This document shows positions 37,192 through 49,900 of a stretch of 64,000 nt of DNA, in pieces. How positions within the stretch are numbered: position 1 is the stretch's first letter; every line of letters starts with the position of its first letter. A model generated the notes under the pieces. The model worked only from the letters and a program-made list of their open reading frames with translations. It was not told the DNA's origin and ran no database searches. This DNA is from Udeniomyces pyricola (lineage: Eukaryota; Basidiomycota; Tremellomycetes; Cystofilobasidiales; Mrakiaceae). Position numbers and translations under genes: made by a program. The DNA is taken from the NCBI GenBank assembly GCA_039545295.1, contig BCIK01000022.1, positions 248,001-312,000 on the forward strand. Reading direction: 5' to 3'.

Positions 37192-39683
37192 ATGATCCGT
37201 CTGCCACGTCTCCGTCACGCCGTCAACGCGATTGGCCTCCGGCTGTCTTCGACTTCTTCTCCGCCAAGCTCTTCTTCTCTCGCCTCTCTGGCCTCGCCTT
37301 CTCTTAGTCCATCGCCGTCTTTACTCTCATCACCGTCATCGCCACCAAGCCAACGACCCATAAATTCATCCAGTTCCCCATCCTCCCAACCCCGGACCCC
37401 AAATACCGTGAGTGCCATCGCCTTCTCGTCTCGTTCGCTAGCGGCCACTTGCGTCGCGTTCTCTGTTACTTCCTGCCATCATGTCTTTCGTTCCGCAGCA
37501 TTCGTCAACCAAATTTTACCACCGGTACCCTTGACCTGCCTCGACTGTGCTCACTGTACCTATATCGTCGCAACGTGCTACTTTGCCCCTCTCATTGTCT
37601 CTCTGCTGATGGAGAATGTAGATTGTCATGAATTCTCTACATGGGTTAACCAAGACATATATTGACTTCTCCCCTAATCTCCTCCCCCTTCCCACACATC
37701 ATCATATGTCATGGCACCTTCAGATCCCCTCAGAAAACCCTTCTCCAACTGAGGAATACGGCCCGGACGGCTTACCTGCAAGTCTCATCAACTTAGAGTC
37801 CACTCGAATAAATGAATTGCGCCGTCGTTTGAAGTACTCCCCCCCTGCCGTCAAGTACCTCCGGCTTCGCCAGATGTTCGTGACTGAGACCAGCCATAAA
37901 AAGGCATGGAAGTGTGGTGTATATCACGTGGGCTTACTCCGGAAACGGATGCTTGAAATAGATCCGGACGACGTCTACCTCAAGGCATGTGGCTTCTCTA
38001 GGCACACTTCCTGGTTCGATTTTCTTCACCAAGCTATGCTCGATGGCGTCTTACGAGCGGCCGGCGTCATGTACACCAGGAATCAGGACGTCCGCGGACC
38101 TGCTTTCGTCTATTTTCCCGACTCACCGGTACCAATGAGAGGCACGCCCTATGATCCTGCCTGGTGCGGTCTAAGCAAGGCAAAGTACCTCGAGTTCTTC
38201 GAAGCGAAGCAAAATCCCACCAAATCAGTCCTCCCGATATCGCGCCCGAGATCGACCATCGTGGCTCGTGCGAAACTACCCGACCACTTGAACCCTCTTC
38301 GACAGTATCCCTGGGTTGGTCGGCCTGATACGGATCAGATCCGAGCTCACGTCCTCGACTTAAATCCAAAGACGACGTATGCATTTTCCCAGCCGGATAA
38401 TGCCGTCGTCATGACCGGACTCCCGAAAGGCTCGACCGACGGAGAAGTGCTCGATTTGTTAAGGGATGAATTGGGGTTTGGCGCAATTGACGTGACGTGT
38501 TTGGATGATTGGCCAGAAAAGGGGTCGGATGAGTTGACAACCAAGGCTTTGGTAGACTTTGGACTTGTATCACGGAAGTGGAAGGCGGAAGTGTTGCATG
38601 AGCTCGGCAAATTGAACAAGGTCAGTCTCATATGAAACCTCACAATCATCGGAAAGGAAGGGTAGCAGGAGAGGGGGGGGGGTTGACACCATATATCGCC
38701 CATTGGCCTTTTATATATCCATGCTTGGGTTGTCCTCTCGCTTTTTTGCTCAATCCATCCACTCCCTTTATGTTCCAGTCTGATCAGGATTCGGGCTTGA
38801 AGGACGACAAGGTCCGCAATTTCCAATCCTCCTCGAACGAGTTTGGCACTCCGACCAGAGTTTGGAGTTACGACGTTCCCGATGAAATGCGACTCTACGT
38901 ATGTAATATCTTTTTTTTTTTTTTTTTTTTTGGCTAACTCACTACCGAATAACGACGTATTGATTTGATTGATTCATCCGATTATTCATGTATATAAACC
39001 TTTAACTTGTCCATCCTTCTCTCCCGCCAGATCTGGAATTTGCCCCCCGGCGTTTCCTGCTCGGCATTCTTGGTCTATATCTCTAAACGCCTGTCGGGAT
39101 CAAAAGACCCGTTCCCCAATCAACCTTGGCTTTCCGACATCAAGCTCTTGTCTTTCTTCAAGCGTGGACCGATCAAAGTGACGCCGTTGTATGCGAGACC
39201 AAATCTGTTGAAGTTGCATGGCTTGAGGTTCGGCGGCGTGAGTACTTCGTATTACCCCTTCTTTTCTTTTCTTCTTGGCTATAATTGGACGAGATGTGTG
39301 CAGGAATGGGAGGACAAGAGTCGAAAATCGGACACTCATACATATCTGGCTCCAAATCCTGTTCATTTTCACTTTGTTGCCTCTCACCAGCGTCGAGTAT
39401 ACATCAGTGTACGTACTCTTTCTTGCCTCATATTATATATATATATATATCCCTTCTTCCTCCGCTGCTTGTTTCATCCCAATGCAGTATTGTACTTACA
39501 CATACTCAACACCCTTCTGCTCTTTCTCTTCTTTGATTTTTCTCTCCACTCTTACTCCCTTGCCTTCCCCAAATCCTCTCCCCCTTGCGATCAACTATCG
39601 ATTCGTCTTCGTTTCCCCCTGTCCAGAAAACGCCTCCTCTTCCTGGAAAAAAAAATGAGAATAGGATAAAGCAATCAAAGTAA
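37192..39683 (+). CDS. Unknown protein, mitochondrial presequence, RRM-like stretches
   Basis: Six exons (37192-37407, 37724-38620, 38779-38898, 39031-39237, 39304-39408, 39627-39683) each start and end in phase 0 and give 533 residues. The first exon encodes an Arg-containing amphipathic start (MIRLPRLRHAVNAIGLRLSS) and a Ser/Pro linker, as in matrix-targeted proteins. The core has a basic helical segment (ESTRINELRRRLKYSP) and a tyrosine/aromatic-rich region. Two stretches look like degenerate RRM first strands: NAVVMTGLPKGSTDGEVLDL and MRLYIWNLPPGVSCSAFLVY. I infer a mitochondrial RNA-associated protein, but I do not recognise a named family. The product ends in a short Lys-rich tail. The uniform phase-0 introns are notable. 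Confidence 0.75.
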
Positions 39684-40217
39684 GAAGTGGAAAAATGAGA
39701 CCGGGGGGGGGGGGGACGATGAAATCGTGAGGTCAATGCACGTAAGAAGGAAGAGGAGTATGATGTTTGATGCATGGATTGACTTCGGATCACATTGTCC
39801 AATGACGTCAATGTCGTCGTTAATGGTCTGTTGCTCTCGTGCTCAAAATATGTCCTCCTGATGCAGCAACGATGTCAGGTGCCCTGGTGGGGGTCATATG
39901 CGAAGCTGAGGTAGCCATGCACGGTGCGGAGTGATTAAATGGGGGGTCGAGCAGCCGATTCCCTTGCATGTAAGCCCGATGCGTTCCACCAGAAATATAC
40001 AGGTGAGGATTGTACGTTTTTGAGCAGGAAGACGCGACACTCGACTTAATCTCAGTCCGATCTAACCCCAATCGGTCTGCTCGCGTCCGAGCTAGACCCG
40101 CATGTTTACATCGTCCGCGTCGGGAGAATGTCTCAGTACCAACACTTCAGTAACGACCAGTTAGTCGAAAGTTCTCTTGTCTCACCGGGATGCACATACA
40201 GTTATATCACATCCAAA
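39684..40217. other. Convergent 3' intergenic region
   Basis: About 530 bases between gene 12 (+) and SPC2 (-). It contains a G run at about 39702-39714 and no supported gene. Confidence 0.55.
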
Positions 40218-41427
40218 CTACCTCTTCTTTGCCCCACCCGACCCACTCTCCGACAACTCCTTCACCCACGCTTCCACTCCCACCACATCCACCTCCCCAC
40301 CTTCGCTCACGAATTGGCCTATGGAAACGTTGCCCGTTTTCTTCGTACGCGACAAGAGCGATTTTCCGGCGTTGGTTGACCGCGAGCATGAGAGTTGGAC
40401 GGCGTATGTCGGCGTGCGCTTGGGTGGTGGGAGGAGGTCCGTGCGAGAGGTGACGGTGATATGCGACGTCTCGATCTGATCGAACCAGAAACAAACGAGG
40501 GTCAACAAAAGGCAAGAGGTTGAGCATTGAGATCTAAAGGGGGGGGGGAGGGAGGGGGCTAGATGATTGAGAGCAAGAAGAAGGAAAGAAGGGAGAAACA
40601 AAACGCAACGCACGCGTCCATCTGGTGCAAACGCCTTTCTCTTGCCAACGTAGATAGTGTCAAGCTCAATGAAGTGAGCATAGGCCGTCTGCAGCAGTGA
40701 GAGAATCACGTAGCTACTCCCACACCGATCCATCGTAAAGACATGTGATAAAGATTGAGAAAGGAAGGCAAAAGAGAAAGATTAGCCAAAACAATGTTTG
40801 CTCTACTTCGTTCTACGCGTTCGCGAAAACCCACGAAACGCGCTCTCTCTTCAATGTACGGAAGAACTTACGCTCCGACAGCTAAAGTAAGCGGGAACTT
40901 GCTCGTCTCCCAATCGACGCGGGTGCTCCAAGCGGTCGTGCCGAGCGCGATAAGAGCAGCCGCCCAACCAAGGGCCAGCTTGGTATCAGTATGACGATGG
41001 GATTGGGTGTAAGATTGGGGAGCGTGGTTGAGGTACTACCAGCGTGCAAATCAGTCATTCGGGAAATGTATCAATCAGTTATGGACGATCGGAAAATGAT
41101 GAGATGTGCAGGACCGGCGACTTGATTTCCTATCAATACCTTCCCCCCCCCCCCCTCCCGGGACAGAGCGATGAACACTTTGTGTACGCGCAGAGACCAA
41201 GGACACACGTTTCTTATGACATCATCTAAAGCCGTCTTGATCTCGGTCAGGTTGGCATTGTTGACTTTGATAATCTCGGACGAAGAAGAAGGCGTAGAGG
41301 AGAAAGACTTGACGGGAGTGAGGTCGGTGTGCTTGTCGTCGTCGTCGCTGCTGCTGCTGCTGTTGCTGATGGATGTGGACGGAGCGTCCCTAGGAAGAGA
41401 GGATTTGGAGGTAGACTTCTTGGCCAT
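40218..41427 (-). CDS. SPC2: Signal peptidase complex subunit 2
   Basis: Four exons (41427-41209, 41035-40872, 40713-40614, 40475-40218) sum to 246 residues. After a Lys/Ser-rich N-terminus comes the family entry motif IIKVNNANLTEIKTALDDVI, then LNHAPQSYTQSHRHTDTKLA leading into a membrane helix (LGWAAALIALGTTAW), a short loop and a second helix (FPLTLAVGAYVILSLLQTAY). These two closely spaced helices followed by IYVGKRK and a cytosolic domain (beta strands plus a helix ending VEAWVKELSE) are the SPC2/SPCS2 layout. The subunit sits in the ER membrane, and in yeast it links the signal peptidase to the Sec61 channel. Length fits the family. It is divergent from the large histidine kinase gene. 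Confidence 0.9.
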
Positions 41428-42111
41428 GGTGGGGGAATGAATGGATAGTTTGAGTGCGAGAGGGATGACTGAAATCAAGTGAAGCAGAAGGCGAGGGGCA
41501 GCCGGTAGATGGAGGACGATAGCAAGGCAGAGGCAACAGCGCATGCGTGCAACATGGCGGCGCGTTCCATCAATCCGCGATGTACGAATCTGATCATGAG
41601 ATCTAACACGACCTTATTAATGGTGGTAACGATATAGGGAGTTGTGGTGTGGGTCGTTTCGGCAACTACTCTTCTAACCTGCTCTTTATAGTGATCTAGC
41701 TCAGTATGTAATGTAAGGTAGAAATACTAGTATAACAATGCCCGCCCGGTGCGGGCATCTCGCGTCGAGCTTCAAGCGTACGCGTGGTCCAACGCCGGGC
41801 AGCGTCATGTATCACAGGCCGGATCATATCGATCGAAGGAAAGGAAGCATTGGAAGTTTACACTCTCCACCATTACCACTCATCTGCAGTATTCGGCTCC
41901 TGAGGTGCCCCCATCGGCACGACTCATCTTTCAACTCATTCTACTGTGCTGCTTTAGCTCCACCAACCGTACTTCCTCCGCTAATTCCACAGTCGAGCGA
42001 CCAGCTCGCGTTGCTGCCACCAGTCCACCGGTACTCGCTCGCGCTCCTTCCGGCCTTTTCCGACCTGCCTCGACTTGACCACGCCCTTCACCTTCTACGC
42101 GCGTTGAAGCC
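41428..42111. promoter_or_regulatory. Divergent promoter region of SPC2 and histidine kinase
   Basis: 684 bases between the start codons. It contains a perfect GC-rich hairpin at 41738-41758. No TATA element can be assigned; the stretch nearest the kinase start (41930-42100) is C- and T-rich. Confidence 0.5.
41738..41758. other. Perfect 8-bp GC hairpin
   Basis: ATGCCCGC (41738-41745) and GCGGGCAT (41751-41758) are exact inverted copies around a 5-base loop CCGGT. The hairpin stands about 350 bases ahead of the kinase start in otherwise AT-richer DNA. It could be a protein-binding palindrome; nothing more can be said. Confidence 0.6.
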
Positions 42112-45100
42112 ATGAGCGATGCTGGTCTCCTCGATGTCAGCGTGCTTGCTCAGTTTGGGGTAAGCTCTCCTTCTCTCATAGTGATCGGATCTTTGGCCTC
42201 GCGCTTCTGCTCACTCAGCCCAAAGTGATGCCGGCCGAGTCGACTACGCGTGCGTCATGTTCACGTCGCAATCCCTTCTTCAACTTCATTTCCTTTATCT
42301 TCCACGCCAACTTCCCTGGTACATCTCGCCTGATGACTTTTTCATTCAGCTCACCGATGTCATCCCAAATGATAATGCCTCTTGGATGGACGAGGATAAC
42401 CCTCGATACACCGGTACAGCTCTTCTGACGCCGAACAAAGACTATCCCTGCCTCAAATCTGGAACGAGACGCGTGACTTATAGGTGTGTTCTTTTGACCG
42501 AAAGCTGACATTTCTTACTGCAAGTCATTCGCGTACTGATTCTTTCTCTCTGAATCCATCACTTCAGACTAGCTCCGGCTTCGCATGCTCCCGGTGAGAA
42601 ACAAAACCTTCAGTCCAAGCGAGGACTTGTTCGCATCCAATGTATCTCAAACCCAAATCCCGTTTTGTCCGATTCAGCTGACGCGACTCCTCACACGTTT
42701 ATCAGCTCTCAAAGCGTTTCGGAAAAACCGTAAATTATTCAAATACCTCGAGGCGCCTCTTCCATCCCATCCGACTTCCCCTCCTGGCCACGTCGAAGGC
42801 GACAGCTTGGGTCATCATTTGATCCCCCTGTCAGACCGACTCGTTGCTTTCTGGGAGTACACTCCGCTAGGAGACATGATGATCGTCGAGATAGACGATA
42901 CGACAGAAGAGATGCGGCTGGACGACTTCTGGAGGCAATGCATGGGTCGGGCGGCGATGTGCTCGTCAGAAAACATTGAAGATAGGTGGAAAGAGACGGA
43001 AAAGGCATACGCCGAGGTAAATGCATTTAGTCAATCAGTTCAATCGGTTAATGTTTATGGTGATTTCGATCTGATTGAATTGTTAGTGCTAACGGTTTGA
43101 TTTTTGTACATACCATCTGTAGGCTTGTGAAGTTCTCGTGCAAGTTTCGCGCATCCTTGTTGTAGGTCGACCGACTACTTTGCCCGCATTTGACCCGTAT
43201 TTCGCCTGTTACAGCAATCTTCTCACGTTTTGCTTGTGACGGTCTTAGATATTTCATCGCCGTAACTTGGCCCTCCGAATCCTGCGACCAGAATTCTTCC
43301 AAGTTGTTCGCGACAAGAGTACCGGCACCATCAACGTTGAAGTCATCAGGCTTCCTGCTGTCTGTGGTCTGTCCGAATCGATCCCGGACAATTTGTTGAT
43401 GGCAGATTTATCCGAGATGGGAGAGGGTATTGTCAGACAGCAGTGAGTATCGGCGTCGAATAGGGCGGCTGTATGCTGATTTGATACATAGGGAGTGGTT
43501 GTCTCAAATCTCGTGTGCCGTCCGCTTTCCACCTCCACTCCTTCGTATATTCGCTGACCTTCTTCATCATGTGCTCGTATCCTATGCATCAATCTCACCA
43601 ACGGTGTCCTCCGTTACAGTTGTCGGTTCCTTTCTCCCGAAACGCTGTCTAGGAAATCAGTTGTTTCCGAATCGGCCGACGTTTACTCGCTAGGTGTCCT
43701 TGCATACGAACTGTTCGTTCAGTCTCGGTTCACTAACACCTTACTTTCAACACTGAGGTCTACTTGGTGACATCACCCAAACAACAAACTACCTCGCCAT
43801 TCTTCTCTGACTAACAATTGCCTTCTTCTATATATATTCGATTGACAGTATCACCGAATCTCCAATAGAACCCACCTCTTCATTACCCAGCGACCTTTTG
43901 TCTGTGATCCATCAACACCTCACCTACAAAGTTCTCCCTATTACGAACCAGGTTCCTTCGTACCGCCCCCCTATCCCCCAAGCTCTGGCTCGAATCATCG
44001 AAATATGTCTCATCCCAGATTCATCCTCCCGATATTCGACTTCCTTCGCACTTCATCACGATCTCACGACGTTTCAACGCATTGCTCAGACCGGAGGCGA
44101 TTGGTCCAAATTCACGCCAGGTCAGGTAGAAGAGCGCTCAAGGTTTTCCGTGCCACCTGGGTTGATTGGTCGCGAGTGTGCGCTAGAGCAGCTTCAAAAG
44201 GCGTTCACCAGTCTCAGAGATTCCAAGAGCCGCAAAGGCGCCATCAGTGTCGTCAACGTGTTTGGCGTCTCAGGGTCGGGCAAGAGCAAGCTGGTGGAGG
44301 TCTTTCTTTCGGAACTCAAGCACAGCGATCGGTTGCAATTGACGGCGACAGCCAAGCTCGACCGTGAGTCGGCAATCTGTTCATTAATTTGCTCACCCCA
44401 TGTTTTTCACTGAGCTTATAATGAAACCCCTGTCCGGTGTCAATCTCGCTCTGTCTGACTCACCGTCTTCAGAGTATCTATCCAAACCGCTTGATGCGTT
44501 CATGCAGCTGTTTCACGATCTGCTCGATCGAGTGCTGTCTAACCCTAAAGAAGATGCAGATGCGTTCAAGACGAAGTGCGTCGAACACATCCATTTGGAC
44601 ATGTTCTAACATTTGAGAACATAAACCTGAACTCATTCACTTTTTTTTTCTCTGGCGGCCCGCAGAATCCAATCCGCTTTGGCCGGCTCAGGCTCCGTGA
44701 TTGGCACACTACTGAATCCAGAATGGCGGGCATTCTTTGACCTGGAGGTGGGCGATGGAGCTGAAGGTCGTGGCTGGACCAATCTCATCTCGGCCTTTCG
44801 AGTAACATGTCGACGATTACTCCAAGCGTTCTGCGAACGGGACAAGTCACGACCATTAGTTCTAGTGATTGAGTAAGCATTTCCTCCTCTTGCACCCATT
44901 GTGTGTCGAACTAAATCGACGATATCTAACTCCTCAGCTTTCGCTACCTGCCACGGGTTCCTTAGCGACATTCAGAGACTCGCGCCGGAGGAGCTCGAGC
45001 TATGGCAATCCCTACTCGATCCTCTCTCTTCAACAGGCTTTCCACTTCAAAATCTCTTCGTTTGCACGATCTATAGGACTGATCAGGCAGACATCATGCC

Positions 45101-46849
45101 ACCTACCGACCGTCTTGTGGCCCCTCACGGCTTGAAAGTCCCTGTTTCCAGGTAGGTGAATCATCAGTCTTGCCTCAGCTTCTTGCGCTCGAATGGTACA
45201 GTCTAACTCGGTGATTCACCAATACAGTTTTTCTAAAGAACAAGTTGCCACCTTTTTACAAAAGACTTTTAAATGGACGGTTAGTTTTCCGGGCCCAGTA
45301 TACCTCAATTCCTCGCATCACATGGGATTACGGCGAGGGTGTTTGAGTCAGCACTTACGTGTATGTCCATCGGCGTTTGTCTCGAACCTCTCTTTATCTC
45401 GCTTATAGGACGCCGAGATGGATGCAAGTCGCTCGCACATCGACTTTGTCTCCACCGAAACCTTGGGGTTGCCTCTCTACCTCGACAACCTTATACGATC
45501 ACTCGTACGCGAGCGTGTCTTTCATTTCGATTTTTACTCCAACACGGTAAGTGCACCCAGTCTTGTCGCCTTTGGTCGCGTGGGTGCTTCATGCGATTAG
45601 CTGATGTACGCCTATGTTTGTCTCCTCTTTCCAATCACAGTGGAAGGTTGATCTCCTAGTACTTCCTAGCTACAGTTCGAGTGGAATGTGCGTTTTTTTC
45701 GTCCTCTTCTTTCTCTCTCTCATCAGTCCGTCTTTTGCAACTTACAACCAATCAAATAGATCAGACGGCTGACTGTAGCTTACATGGTTTGTCATAGTGA
45801 CTCTTATGTCCGCCGAATCATCGCAAGTCTTCCCTTCCACACACAGCAAATCCTTCAAGTCAGTACACCCAAATGATACTTTGTTTCAGCTGTGTGTCTG
45901 GCAATTGCTAATGTGTCACCCTCGGTCAACCGTTCGTGACATTCACTTTTCGTCAGAATCTTGCCTGTGTTCCAACACGAGGGCTAGATCTGCCTACGCT
46001 CGCTCAAATGTCCAGCAAATCACCTGAGGAGGTTGAAAGATTGCTCAAGCCGGCTATCTCTGTTGGATGCGTGGCCATTTCGGAAGAAGGTCAGGTCAAG
46101 TTTAGGTACGTTGGTGTCCCGATCTTTTGCGTCTGTATGCTGCACTTTTGGTGGAATTCAAAACCCCTGTGCTCTCGTCTTTGATTTTTCCTTACGACAG
46201 ACATGATCGACATCACCAGGGTGCTTACCAACTCATCCCGACGCCGACTATCGGTGGGTTACGCCTGGAGATTGGATGGTTCTTTGCTGTAAAAGGCGAC
46301 GAAAGACATTTGTTTGATGGTAGGCACTTCTGCGGATCTTTAGGATACCAGACCATCGATCCCCTATAGCTGACGATCAGGATCTTGGGGCGTTTTCTTT
46401 CTTGACGTCTCTCAGCTGTTGACAATATTCTCGCTGCAAGAGAACTCGGCGTAGCCGTGGACGTGCCCTTGTTGCCATCTCTTCGTACGTCATGGCAGAC
46501 CTAGCTCACTGTAGCAGTGCTCCGACTCTAAGTCTGACTCGAACTTGACTTCAATTGGTTGTGCAGTCATCCGAGCTGCTCGTCGCTCAACGAAAGCGAG
46601 TTCGTTCGCCATCGCATCGACCTACCTGTCTAGCTTCTCCCAGATCGTCGACCTCGATGCTCCCTCAACATGGGCCGCCGATCGAGCAATGTGCATCGAG
46701 TACTGCTATCTTCTGGCCGAAGTTGTGGTTATACGCAGGAATGAAGATGACGTAGACCTCTCAGCAATTATCGAACAAGTGGGTATCGCCATGCCAAACG
46801 GCAACTGCATTGATCAGCCGTCTCAGAGGAACCACTGAACACTTTGAGC

Positions 46850-46901
<52 letters not shown>

Positions 46902-49900
46902 GTGATCCTACACCTCACAGATCAAGGCATACACATCATTCTGCTCAGATCAAAGACTCGATATGATTCAGCTACGGACTATCATCTGCCGTCTTATCAT
47001 CGCCAGTAGGTCTTCATTGATCGTTCTGCCTACTCTTGATGTATAGCTCGATCCGACACTCACGCTCTCCTTCATGTCTCCTACGTTCAATTGCACGTAC
47101 CCAGTCTCCAAGGAACATGACGCGGTCTCATACGTTGCCGAAACACTCCGACTTTCAGGCTACGATCCAGATACACCTGACGATACGTGGCTTCCACCTT
47201 TCCCAGATCCTGAGACTATCAATCAACTCTGCCGAGACATTCAGAACTCCGATCCCTCTCCTGTTCCCTCTGAAGAGGAGCGAGTGATTTTGGCCTTGAC
47301 TCAACTTGTCGCATTCGCCGGAACCACGCTCTACGTAGCCGCAATCAATCACGGTGCGACAATCCTCTCGATAGTCGTTCGAGCCTCCCTCATTTCGTTG
47401 TGCACCAAACGATCATCAGGTGAGTAACTATGAGATACTTGGTGTCCGTCAACACGTATGTCAGATGGTCTTGTCTGATGAGACGGTCTTCGGTACCTAC
47501 TAATCACACCTCTTCCAGCTCTCCCCTATCTTCTTGGCCTGGCTGCTTTGGCCAAGGGTAGTCTTCCGATTTCATCGGAATTCCTTCAAGCCTCGCTGGA
47601 ATTGATAGCTTCGAGCGACACAGGAAGCAACGGGCGGGGTCCTTTCTCCAATGTCGCCCATGTGCTTTTGAAGTCGCAGGAGCATCGCATCCGACCGCTT
47701 GGCGAAATCAATTATCTGGATATTTGGCCAGAGGGTAAGCAGCTTTGACTTTGCATGCATATCCTTGCTCGCTTTGTCCGTCTTTATCGGTATATTTTGT
47801 GACTTAACCATTCGTCCTTACCCGACAGCGATCGCTACGGGAGATCTCGAGATTCAAGCCTACATGCTGGCTTTGGATTTATTGACTGCCATGTTCTCGG
47901 TCACACATATGTCTGGTAAGATCCAACGCCACGTTGGGACTGTCTTCTCAGTTTTTGAGCCCAATTTTCAAGACCATGGTCCCTTTCTTTTCTGATCGAT
48001 CGACATTGATGGTTTAAAACTGTGAAACGATTTTTAGGCCGCTCCACCGAGCGACGTACAGGTAAGGCGTCGATCACCTATGATTACCGGTCGTACCCAC
48101 CCATGTGTAGTCATATGAAGTCAGCTTGTGCTGAATTACAATCGCTTGTTTCCATCTTTCTTATTAACGATCACTCGATTAGAGGCACTGAAGCAGTACC
48201 CTTTCTTCAATCCAACGGGCAAGGCGTTTGTCAACATTGTCCTGCAGTTTGGTGAAAACCTGGGATCTATGTCTATGGAACCTAGCATTTGGACCTACAA
48301 CGAACGGTTCGTTCCATCTCCATCAGCTCTAACACTGTATCTCAAGGACACATCATGGTCTGAAGTTCTCAAACGACGCTTGGATTTCGTACAGAGATTG
48401 GCTCGTGGTCAAGGACCTTGGCCTGCCAGCCCTAACGTGTCTGGTCTGCGCTATTAGCTCATGCTGGTGAGCCTGAACGACGCAGAACTTGAACGCCAGA
48501 TTGACAAATTCTGGTAAATTACTGACAACCACGTCGGAGACTTCAGGTTGCTCGGAGGGCAGGCTAGCGACCTCCTCAACCTTGTCGAGCGTGCCAAAGC
48601 CTATGCTGATGCGGCCGACGGATTAGTTCTAGAAGTGAGCGACTCTCTCTTCTTCATCCTTCCCTTTTCTTCTATCGCGTTTTTTTATCGCTCGCTATCT
48701 GAATCTGATCATGTATGTTTAGCCGGAGTTCATCTTCCTTCAAGCCGTCGTTCTCGCCCTCCATGGCCAAGAGTCCGACCAAGCCATCGTGCGACGCAAT
48801 AAAATCCTTCTAGATGAATATACCTCCATCGACTACCGCTTCCGTTCAATTTTCCTCGAGTGTCTGATCAACATGCGATCTGTCCAGCATACACATCTGG
48901 CTTGGACCACTGTATTTCCTACTGTGGACGCACGGGCAAATGAGTTGTACGAGCTCAGCGGTCGGATGCAAAACAGCCTCTGGGTCGCTCAGCTCAATCT
49001 CGAGATTGCTCGGTTCGTGTCAAAAGAGAGCGGGATTCCTCGACTTTCAGCAGGTGAGGAGTTACGAAGATTCGTCTCAAGTTGACAAACCGGTGACGAT
49101 AGCAACAGAGAACTGATCTGACGATTTTTTCTTCCCCTCCCCCCCCCTCATTTACTGATTTTTGTATCAGGCTATGCTCTCCAAGCGTACAAGCAATTCA
49201 GCGGCTTCAATAGTGTCAGACTGAGTAACCAGGTGGTGCGTTGCTTCTGCATTCGCTTTCCGCGTCGTTTTCGCGATCTGGTATGATTTAACGGTTGTTT
49301 TGTTCCCATCAGCTTGAAGAGTTCGGACATGTTATGCATGTCCAGCCCCAGGCTCCACCTGCCTCCAACCCTACCTCTGCCCCTACGCAGGTCGCCTCTA
49401 GCAAGCGGTCGCAGACCGATAGCAGTATCAACAGCAGCATCACACCCAAAGAGCCGTCTCTCGACTCCAAGAACCAGACCTCTGATCCCGATCGATTATT
49501 GTTTGAGAGGCTTGAGAATAAGCTCGATCTTGATTCAATCCTGGTACGTCAAACCCTGTTCCTACCTCGTCTGTGACCGTCAATCATACCGACTTTTATG
49601 CGATCTTGCGCCTCGACTCGGATCCTACAGAAAGCTGCCCTCATCATTGCCTCGACCACGGAAGCGTCTTCTATATGCGTCAAGTAAGCTTCCAAATACT
49701 AAGATCGGAGTTTCGGTAGCAACTGATTCTCAAATTGACAGCATCATAATCAAATTCTTTGTACAAGGCTTATGGGCATCCTGCTACAGTACACTCGTTC
49801 AGATTTTATCGCCATTGCTCTCAAGAATGGAAAATCCGGCGACCTGATCTTGCGTGGAAGTGGCTTTGGTGTCACGCTATCCGCACTTGAGACACCCTTG

